A program made the translations under genes and the position numbers. The notes beneath the pieces were generated by a model. It saw only the letters and a list, made by a program, of their open reading frames with translations. It was not told the DNA's origin and searched no databases. Of a stretch of 64,000 nt of DNA, positions 28,301 through 40,300 are shown piece by piece. This stretch comes from Mytilus edulis (taxonomy: Eukaryota; Mollusca; Bivalvia; Mytilida; Mytilidae), in NCBI RefSeq assembly GCF_963676685.1, contig NC_092345.1:30217585-30281584 (forward strand), in the 5' to 3' direction. The stretch's first letter is position 1. Every line of letters begins with the position of its first letter.

Positions 28301-31300
28301 TCTATTGATGTAAGCTCTCTTTCAATTTTTATAAATTTCAGATTTTACATTTCCGTGTTATGAATTTTTATGCTTAAAAAAGGGGGGATTTTCCAATTTT
28401 GGGACAATAACTAACACTTTCACAAAATTTTATGCAACTTTGATAAATTGTTTATATCTATTGACATAAGCTCCCTTTCCATTTTTATAAATTTTAGATT
28501 TTACGTTTTCTTAAGTAATGAATTTTTAATATACTTAAAAAGGGGGATTTTATGAAACTTTGGTGAATATATTAATGTAACATCCCTTTTGATTTGTATA
28601 TATATATTTCTAGTTGATCATATAAATTCATTTAAAGCATAAAAGACAAGTTAAAAGAGCAACAGGCGTATCATACGCTAAAGCACAGCCCTTTATTCAA
28701 TTATGTCAGTCAAACTATTGAATAACACTTTAAGGTTCTAACTCCCTCAGGCAAAGTTGACCTCATATAAATTTACTTTTATTTTTAGATGCTTTTTGGT
28801 CACATAAGTTCTATTTAAACATCCTATGCTTTCAATTATTCAAGTTTGAGTCGTGATGATGAAGATATAACCAAAAAATAATTTAAGTGCTATTTTAGTT
28901 TTATGTATTGTTTTTTTTTTTGGCACACACTTCCAAAATAATTTTTTGCTACCTTGCTTCTTTTTGTTTATTACTTGAGTAGAAATAAGTTTTTGAATTT
29001 TAAATGATATAATTATATTTCAAAAACTCAAATAATTAGTATTTCTAGTAGACTTTTTTGTTATAATGAGCATTTATTTCTTGTTTCAAGGTTCAACGAC
29101 CATTTTCTGCACCTTCATGGCGAAAACCAACACCAGCATTTAAAGAGAAAAGACCAACACATGTGACTGAAACAAGTAACCAGACAATTGCTACAGATGT
29201 AAATGACAATATAACACAAAACGGAAAATCTCTGAAGACGATGGAGATGGCTTATGAGGAACATACATGTATTGGTTCAGAAACAGACGAGGAGGACAAA
29301 ATGTCTGAATTAAGTTTTGGTCCTGAATCAGGAAGTGAAAATGAAGCAGATTTGAAAACCTCAAAAGATTTAGAAATCGAAAAAATAATTGAAAGACATT
29401 TAGGGAAACCTTCCCAAACTGTGAATTTGTCCCAACCAGAAAGCTTGCCACCAAAATTAAAATCAATTAAGAAGGTAAATGCTTTATTACCATATTGCAT
29501 ATTCCTTTGTTTCTTGCTTAGGCCACTCTAATTAAGAGTATGTTTCTAGTCTCTCAACCAACCCTTATTTAAAGGCACTGACCCTATGTTTTTTCAGAAA
29601 AAATATTAATAAAAAAAAGGTTAATTTTTGCTATGATTGGAAAATGCTCTTCCCTTAGCATCTCTGGAAACTGTTTGGATTAAATAAATAAGACCTGTTA
29701 TATTTGAATGTTTTAAGGATTTTAACACTGGTCAATTCAGGTGAGAAATAAAACTGTAGTGTTTTGTTTTACTATATAAATATACTGATCTTAAGGCAAA
29801 TAAAAACAAACTATTCTACAGCACAGTGGTAGATGTATTGCACATGACCAGGGTGTGCTACAAGCATATATATATTTATGATAAACTGATGTAAATCTAA
29901 TGACGATAAGCACTTTAAACAACCAACCACTCCACTGAGGAACACTAAGATACTTCATTACAAAGTATGTAAAAGACAAAACAAGAAAATTTGTAATATA
30001 TTTTTAATATTAAGCATTTAAATCAAACTTTTTTTTATTGGCTTTTTGTCAAGAAAGCTTGACATAGGGATAGTGATCCGGTGGCAGCTATGACCTTGAC
30101 CTCATTTTCACTGTTCATTGGTCAATGTTTAGTTTTCTTGGTTAATGTTAAGTTTATGTGACAGTTGTAATAAAGCTTTATACTTAGGACTATCAACATA
30201 ATATCAATGATTAGCAAAGAAGGCGAGACATTTCAGCATGTGCACTCTTGTTTTTCTAGTGGACAATAAAAAATCTCATACTACTCTTACTTTATAAAGA
30301 CAAATCACTTCATAGCATATGTTATATCAGCTTAATCATTGTAATTCAACTTTTTAATTTTGTTGTAGCCACCTAAATCTTTATCGGAAAAAACAAGTCC
30401 TGGGAAAAGATCAACTGCTCATTCACATGGTCACTGTAATTGTCCAAAAGACAGGTAAAATGTGATTGCATATGGATTTTGCTATTGTCCTTTAAAAGTA
30501 CTATAAGCATGATAAAATAAGCTCAAACATGGATAAAAAGGAATTATTTATAGCAATAGATCAGTTTCTTACTGAATATGTATGTAGCAAAATTTTCTCT
30601 GTCATTTTAAAAGACAGCATTTTATTTTTAAAATTTGTTTTAATACCTCTGCTGCTAGGCAAAGGAGGCATTTAGGTTTACTCTCCTCAATCTGTTTATC
30701 TGTTCTTTCATACATTCTGAATTTAGTTTACATTCCCTTAATACTTTATATGGCTCAATCAAATGTACTGAAACTTTTACACAATATTAATTACAACCAA
30801 ACACAGACCAAGCTTCCACCAATGTAGAGTTATGTCCCTTTATAAATCGAAAAATTGCTGAGTTAAATGTCAATAGGTTTGAATTAGTGCATTTACTCTT
30901 GTAAATTTACAAGCAGGGGCAAGTGTGTCCCATGGACATGTTTTCTTTTATTTTTATATGAAATATCCTAATTATCATCTTGTATTTTGATATATAGATT
31001 TTTAAACAGAGATGCAAACAGATTTTTGTTAATGAAAATAATGATGTTTAATACTATCAAATATACTTCTATTTTAATCTGCTAAATTTGCCACTAATGT
31101 ATATATTTTCATATATATTTGCAGTAAAGAAGAAAGTAAAAAAGTCAGCACACAAACAGTACAGCTACCTAACAATGATAAACTGTCCAATAGTAAGTAA
31201 TGCTCAAGTTTAAAAAAATGCAGACAGTGTTGTATCTCAATGTATTTTGTTTTCTATCGAATGATGAAAAATATGAATAAGACAAGAAGCACATCAATCC

Positions 31301-34300
31301 TGCTTTGAATGTGTATCATATGTCATGTTCTAAATCCATGTAAATCTTAAAGGGAAACTTCGCAAAAAAATCAAAAATTGATATTATGTTCATTCTGTAT
31401 AAAAATGCTCAAATTCATAGATATTTAAGTTTTATTCCGCTAGATAAGCGATCACCATCGATTTTAAATTTAGAGTATTAATTCTCTGAGTTCCGCCATT
31501 TTGTCCTTCTTTCCCGATTAATGAACCGATATGTCTATAAACCACAAAGAAACAAAACTACAGTAACCTATGTAGTCGTAATTGCGTGTCGATATCTTGT
31601 CAATCGTACGGTTGTTTTATCCGACTAACTAACCATGGTCCGTTGTTTTTAAACTTGATATTGGAATTAGGTGAAAAGTCAAAGTTGAAATCATAAATAA
31701 GTGTTCCGTGAAAATTGTTTTCGAAAATCTAATTTGTTCATAATTCTTTAAAGTAATAAACCGTTTTCAAATAAATTTTTATCTTCCCTCTTCTGATTAC
31801 CAGCATGGCTAAAGGTATTACTTCCAAAGGTATTGTGAGGGGTGTGAGGTGACACGTCCAGGTATTCAAGCGATTTCCTGTCGGGCTTGCAAGTTCACGC
31901 ATCGTTTCACTTCTGCAGGTATTGATCAGTGTACACGGCTGATAACATTTAACTTTCCATTTTGAACTATCAGATGTATAATATACAACTCTGTCTTACT
32001 TGTCATTACCAAACTCATACGCTTGTTTATAAATAACATTTCTGGTGTAAAGAATATTATTCATAAAAATATAACTAATACCCAAAAAATAAGATTTGAT
32101 GAAATTAAAATCTATTTAAATATTTTTTCCCAGGGTGAATTTGGGAAAATGTAATATATACTCATTGTCAAAAGTGACTGACAGATTGGAACATACCAGA
32201 AATATTGATTTAAAAATATGTACGCACTTGCCGACGATTCGTTTATACGACTGGATAGAAAGTTACGGAACTATAGCGCAATTTAAAATATATACATGTA
32301 TACATTGAACATAAGAAAAAAACATATATTTTGAATAAATAGGGGTAAAAGTGTTGTAAATAGACTAGTCCACGTATGCCAACAGTATGTAATCATCGAA
32401 TGTCGATAGACTATTGTATACCAGAAGAACAAGAAGAGAACCAATTTGATTTAAATACAGGTCGATGTATAACTTTTGCTTTGGTGCATTGAAGTTGTGG
32501 ACATAGTAAAATCACAGATTTATATTTCAATAAGATTGTTCTCGAACAAAGGAAGGAATTCGTCATCACAATTGTTATATATGCCACTGGACGAACACTA
32601 ATTATCCCGAAGGGATGTGAATATTTTGCTGGGAAACTTTTGAGTATCAAAGTTTCAAATTAATTTCGGGATTTATTTTTTTTCTTGGTATTCAATAACA
32701 GAAAAAAGAAAAAATTACTTGTCCGCTAAATAGGGGTATTCTTGTCAGATGAAAGACTTTTAGTTATATTTAAAAAAAATAGGGAAATATGACATTAAAT
32801 TGGTTCTGTCTTTTTTTTAAACATCGTTAAAAAGATGTGTGTCTAAGGTGAACGCCACAAGAACCCTGTAATACTAGTATGAGAGTATAGCATGTAAACA
32901 TTCCTTCTCAATAATATGGTTGTATTGGAAATCTTTTCATACAGATTGACAACTCATTGTCCGATATGCATGTAATATTTGCCACATGACGCCCATAGTT
33001 CTTTCTACCATCATCATCTTATTCTTTGATATTGCTGTCAACATCGATGGTTCACACCCAAACAAAATGGGAGTAATGGACCTTCAGAGCTTCTCCGTGT
33101 TATACACTTGTGAAATATATAGACGAAATTTCTGTATTGAAATGAATATACATCTCACAAACAGGATTTTCAAATAACGATTTTGAGTAATCACCTTACA
33201 AACCAATATAAACGTATGGCAAGATATAACCATGAAGGAATTTAGTTTTTGTCAGACACAAGAACTCATCACTATCATAAACGTATACGTATATATGCAT
33301 ACAATTTCAACTATCAAGAACAAGCGGTCGATGTCGATAGTCCGTTTTCTAACTGTTCGAGTTAGACATGTCACTTGTTCATTCTTGAAAGCCTTCATAT
33401 TCCCGGTCTAACGATGGGAACTGTTTCTGATTGTGTTGACTATAAATGCTTGTATGGTAATTCTGTTGTTTATCTGTACAAGCGGTTGCATTTCCTCTCC
33501 TTTCCCAACAAACAAACGAACGAAACGCTACTAGTCTGCTTTCTCTGGAGCTCATCCTCAATGGCTCTTATACGTCAGGAAACTTACATGTATACTAATA
33601 ATGATTGTTTTAAGAACAACGATGTATTGATGAACTATTCTAAATTCGTCAATATCAGTTATGCATGACTAAAATATAACTTTTATTACAACTACTGTAT
33701 TACTTATTTGGATTAATGACGGCTATCATGTTCAACATTGCACAACTATTATCATAGAATTAAAAAAAAAATCCTCAAAAATCCTTAAAAAAAAATAATG
33801 CCTTAGCTTAGATAATTGGTATTTTTTCACAAAAAGTTCGTGTAAACGATTGTCAAATGAATTTAATTATGTAAGAATAAAATGTTAAAAAGAAACTAAA
33901 AAAAACCCCATGTATGTTGTATTTTTTTGTCAATTAAAAACTTTAAAATTGCAATAGTTTCATTAGCATTTAAACACAGCCAGATTTGAATACAAGTTAA
34001 GAAATTCCGGTAAAGTCAATGATATCAAACAGATGTACAATGGTATATCAAATTGGGTAATATTGCATTTAGTTTTTATTAAAGATTAAAACTACTATTT
34101 TTTACTTCATATTTGAATCTTTACGCCAATTGCCGCTAAGAAAGTAATCAAAAATTGTTTCCTTTTATTTTTATACATTTTCGGATTTACGAATCTGAAT
34201 TTTATTTTCAATTAATTTACACAATTTAATTATTGAATCTTTATTCTCATCGTGTATTAAATCTTAGTGTATTAACATCGTGACATCATACTCTTTCTAA

Positions 34301-37300
34301 TCCTTTCTGTATATCCTTTCCAAATAACAACATTTATACCTGTGTACGCTTGAACTCACACCTGCGGCTAAATAGCTACAAGGTAAACGAATTGACCTCA
34401 AGCCGAGAAATATACAGTGACCTTTACAAAATAATATACACACTCGCTCACACATTAGTTGCATTGAAATGATTATCAAAACAATAACGGTAAATAGACA
34501 AGTAAATAGTAAAAATGTTCAATAAATATTTTATGAATTAAAATCTCAACAATAATTAATTAAATTTATTCAAAAACATTTACTAGAGACAGAGACATAT
34601 AATTTTATAGGAGTTTAATTCAATGAATACAAAACGGTATATGCATATTCATTTTCGTTCATTATTATATTGTGGTTAATAACTACGACCATTCGTCAGC
34701 TGTGCGCTTTTAATTACGTATATTGTCGATAAGCTATAAGAGTTAAACAGATTTTATTTTTTCCCAGAATTCAATAAATCGGGCTAATACGTCACGACCC
34801 ACTCGAGAATTCAACCAAATAAGTTACAAATACTTGATTTTCTCCGTTATTAGAAGGAATTTAAATTTAAAACTTTGCAAATGTGTTTTTTATGTTAAGA
34901 TGAACATAATTAGATGATAAGTAAAAAATCGCGGAATTTCCCTTTAACTTCTTAACATAAAATAATAAATAAAATAAACAGAGACAAGACAAGACAAGAC
35001 AAGCAATGATCTGCAATCAACACTAAATTCTTCAAAGGACAATAAGAACCTAAAAGATATAAACAAATTTAACCACTGGCAAAGCTCTTGACTTGGGACA
35101 GGCTTATTACTATTTTGTTTTGCAGTGGTCAGTTTTTTTGATGGAGGAAACTTAGAAACCATGATTAAAAAATCAATCATTGATGATAATATATATTATA
35201 CATGTATGTATAGTTATACAATTGATATAAACTTGTTTATCACATTGACCTCTTGGCCCACAAGGTCAATCCTTGCTGTGACAGTATAAAATGAATATGT
35301 TTTTCTTTTGTCCAGAGGTATACGGTGCCTTTGCTAGAGGGAGGTCAGCTCCACCTTTACGGACAGCCAGTAAATTCAAAGTGACAGAACGACCAAGAAC
35401 CGGTAAACCTGTATACATAACCTCCAAAAATCCTAATGATGTAAGAATTTATACAAACACAACAATCTTAGGATATTGATTTTAATGTTATTTTTTTGTT
35501 AACTAGGAATGTGAACTCTGTCTTTTCTCAACTACATTAGATTTGAAAATATATCTGAATAATGTGTATTGCTTCAAATTGTTTGTTTAACAGCATTAGT
35601 TTACATTATCATTAGTTCTCATTTTAGGTTTTTTTTTAAATTATATATTGAACATTTATAAACATATTCTATTCCGACATGATTTTTAACAAACCTTTCT
35701 TAAATTGTTTGTATATAGAATTAGAAATTATATGGAACTTTTAAAATTCTGGTATTTTACAGTATAACCTGTGTTATCGAACGCCTGGGGACCAACAAAA
35801 AATGACGGATTAAACAGGGTTTCGGAATACTCATTTTTTTTCTGCAAGGATAGCCTTATTTTAGGACTAGAAAAATGTGTCAGTTAAAGTAGGATGTTGG
35901 ATTTACTCTGGTGTCGGATTAAGCAGTTTACACTGTAGTATTTTATAAATATAATTTTAACATGACATCCTTCAAACGCTTTGAGTACACTACCATGGTA
36001 AAATATGAATATATTGTTTGGGCTGTTCGATCGTACTCCCACGTCATATGTTTTTTGTATTAATGAACTACCCGACGTAATAGAACGATGAAGTCAGAAT
36101 ATAAGCATTTTACGGGAAAATATACGCTTTTGAACCCGAAAATCATCACAACAAGGAAACGTAAACAAACTATGATAAAATGTGTTATATAAGCCATTTT
36201 TGTATACAAATAAGACATATAAGTACAATTTTCATTTAGATTCATATAAATCTATCTAAATATGTTATTTATGAATAGTTTCAGCATGTTACTTATTCGG
36301 TTTTCTACCGTTTTTTTACGTCAATTTTATAGTGCGTTTATTAATGGGAACGGCAAATAATGCCTTCACCTAGAGCGCTGCGATCCAAAACATTTGCCGT
36401 ATTTGTCCTATTAGAATTGAAATAATTCATTGGGGCTTGAATATATCGCTCAGGGTAAAATATTTGTCATAAAGGGCCAACCCGTGGTAAAATCACGATA
36501 TATTCCAGCCCCCATGAATTATTTCTTAATTAAATTTCTAGTCTGTTTGATGGTTTTGAAATTGGCAGCTAATGACTCTTTGAATGTTTCAGTCTATCAG
36601 TCAATATATATGAAAAAGAATTGAGCTTATCATATTTTGAATTGATTGTTGCAGGATTTTGATACTGAAGAAAATCTTGAATGCCAGCAACTTCAGGCCA
36701 AATTGGCTGCAAATGGTGTAAATATAAAGGCAGAAACATTAGAAAGGTAAGTCACTAGAGTGTATAGTGATGATTCCTTCCTTTGTAAGGTCAGATAAAA
36801 TAATATGTGTCTTTCCTTTTCAATCTTGAATAAATAAAGTAGGTAGGTAGGTAGGGATTTTATTTTATTTTACAATTTTATTTTATATTGTGTCTTTAAC
36901 CATGCTTATTGAAAAATGACCAAAAAAACTTTTAAGATAGGCTATTTCTAAGCTTAAAATATAAGCTAGGTAGGGAAATAAGAGACACACTTTGGTTTTT
37001 TTCATTTAGCCTCAATGAAAAAACAAGAAAGCCAACTCTAAACACTTCAGACATGTTATATTAATTGTAAAGTTCAAACCTTCGAAAGAATTTTAACATA
37101 ATTTTTGAACTGCCATCTCTAATTTCAGGTTTTCCCTAGTACATTGTATATTATAACACCTTACTTCTTCATGTGTAATCAACAACTAGAAATAATACTA
37201 TCATAATAGAAAATGGGCCTTATTATAAATGTATCAATTTGCAATTTTTGCAATAATTAAAATATCCGAAATATTTTTTTAATTTATTGTAATTGTTATA

Positions 37301-40300
37301 ACAATTTTAGTTAAAGGTACAATGTAATTGAAATATCAAAACCTGTGGAAAACATTTCAAAATAGATTAACATGTAAGTTTTTGTTGTTGTATTTTCAGG
37401 GCTTTATATCCTCCATCAGGGAGGACATGTCATTATGAAGTGAATGCAACACTACCTAAGAATTCTTCATCAAAGTAAGTTGGGACAAATACTTTTGTTA
37501 CAAGCCTAAAACATTAACAATTTATGACAGTTTTGCTTTTTGATAATTGAAAAATGATGACTTTTGTGATTAACAATAACACCAAATATTAAACACCTTA
37601 TCTTAAACTTTGGTATGACATTTTTAGAAAGAAAAATCTAAATCTTTTTATGTGTATACTGGTATACTTTAGTTAAGGATGTCTGCTTGTCATGTTTTGG
37701 AATTTTTGTCAGATTTTCGGAATGCTCTGGTTTTATCCATTTGAATGCCTTAAAAAAATTCCCCACGAACCCCCATTTTTCTTTTTATAAATCTTTTACA
37801 TGTATAATTATAAGTCATTTGTAAAAGTCTTATAAAATTTTATTTATTTTTTAATAGCATTAGAGAACTTTAACTGGTCAATGATAAAGCTATGAAAAAT
37901 CAAGAGAGAACATTTTCCCGCCCAAATTTTAATGCCTAATATCTCTAAAACAAGCACATTGACCTGGCTAATATCTCTAAAACAAGCACATTGACCTGGC
38001 TAATATCTCTAAAACAAGCACTTTGACCTCTATATTTTTTTTGCTTTTTTGATTCCTCAATTTATTCCATATCAATACATACTAGTTTTATGAAAAGTTA
38101 TTTATTTTGAAACCGAGTAGCGAACATCCTTAAAGTAGATAAATGTTTACATCAGTTATGCTTTGTAAAAGATAGGTTTCAAATGAAATTATTTGAGTTT
38201 AAGTTATTGTCCTTGGTCACCATTTTTAGACAGTTGATATTTTTTTTTATTTATAACCAAATTGAAACATAAGATACAAACAAGCCTGATATATTAAAAC
38301 CTTTTTAGATCACTGTAATGAATCAATCAAGGCTAAAAGGAAATTAAATTGTTCTGAAAAAACTCTTTCTGAAGAGAAGCAGTCAGTATGAAATGTTTAA
38401 TTTGGCTGATTTCAAAATGAAATTATGTATTAAAAACTTCAACATGACAACAAAAGGGAAGTAACTTCTGTTCAAATTGTGTCAATTGAATAATATTGAG
38501 AACGGAAATGGAGAATGTGTCAGAGACAACAACCCGACGAAACCTATCAATAGCCAGTTTCAGCAATGCTTTTTTACCTTTCATATTGAATGATATACAA
38601 TAAGCTGGGTTAATTCAATGCTTACAATTAATATAGAAAAATTCTATGACACAAACATACTCATATTTATGAGAGCCTCAACTCTCAACCTAGGTCTCTA
38701 TCTTATCAGAAAACTTCTTTAACAGACTTTGAAAACTAGAAGTCATCGAAAAAAAAGCTAACAGTATCTTTACCAAAATTTAAAAAAAAAAAGGTTTATT
38801 TAAGATTTTATAAATTGATCTAAAATTATGAATATATTTTCAGCTTACTTAGTCACCCTAAAGAATGGTTACCTATAGAATATAGACAGCTGAGACTTGC
38901 TGAAAGGGCTCTAAGTAAGTTTAATAGAACATGAGGAAAAATAAGTTTTACATTTTTACTCAGGGGCTAACATAGAACAGGCATCAAACAGCTTTTTTGT
39001 CAACACATGAATATGATAATGGAGTTTTTGAATATTACTTGTTATAAATTAAGATTGGATGATTTAGAATACTTTTACTAGCCTAAATGTATTTAGTATA
39101 AGATGTGGTATGATTGCCGATTTGCGACAACTCTCTACAAGGGAGAAGCATATCTTCACTAAACTTTACACAGTGTATGAGAAAACAAGCTGCCTTTCTA
39201 GATATATAAATTTTGATTAGACATTTTGACAAGATTGCTAAAAAAAATTAATTAAACAATTTTTTTTAGCATACATGTACATGTATGTCTGAATGACTCA
39301 AGATAAACTACTTTTCAATATTAAGATTAATTGTTCCTGAGTGGTGTCCCTTTAATTATTAAAAAATAATAGATTTGAACATTTATATTATATTTTGTGA
39401 TAACATTGATTCAGTACTGAAATTCCATCTATTTAAAAAGATACTTAAAGTAGAAGATAGGCATATCATACACATATGGTGAAAATTGAATGCAGTTTTG
39501 GATAAAATTATATTATGGAGCATTAAGCAGGTTTTTTTTTTTATTAAAATCTAAAATACCTTGTTGGATCATGGGGGGGGTTTCTTGGTGTTGGAACCCT
39601 TTTTTGTTAAAATAAGTGCCTTTGAATGGGGACATATAGTTGGATCCTCCTTTATCCTAGGTTGGAACCCCCTTTTAAAAATGTCTGAATGGCCCCTGAA
39701 ATATGACAAAGATTTTTAAGCCAGTGAAATATGTATAGCATAAACTAAGTTAGCATTATCTATCTGATATCATCTTGATTTATTTTTCGTGACTTTTTGA
39801 TAATATCTAAATTATTTGATGTAATAAATGTATCAACTTTGATTATACCTGTATTTTGTGATTTAGATTTAAAAATTGAATATTTTATCAGAATTCGAGT
39901 AGCAGTCTGTACATACAATAGTATGCAAATGTAACATATACCAAAGAAATTAATAAGACAAAATTTTAACATTATCATATTCAGATATAGTTAATAATAA
40001 TTCTTATATGATTTGCAAATAAGGGAATAAATTGATATGATTGGCCGAGAGGACTTACGGTAGTTGATGTTGACGTTGGTTATTTTTCAATAGACGACGT
40101 TGACCGAACTTCTTTTCGTACCCAAGGTATACAAGATGGCCGCAATAATAATACTGACGTTAATAAAATTTACTTTCTTTGCAAGTTAATCGTGAAATTC
40201 AATAATACACAAAAACATTCGTTTAAATGATAATAAGAGTTTTTGCAGTTTATTATTATCAGATAGAAAATTTCATTGAGTACATATTTTTGGGCCAACC

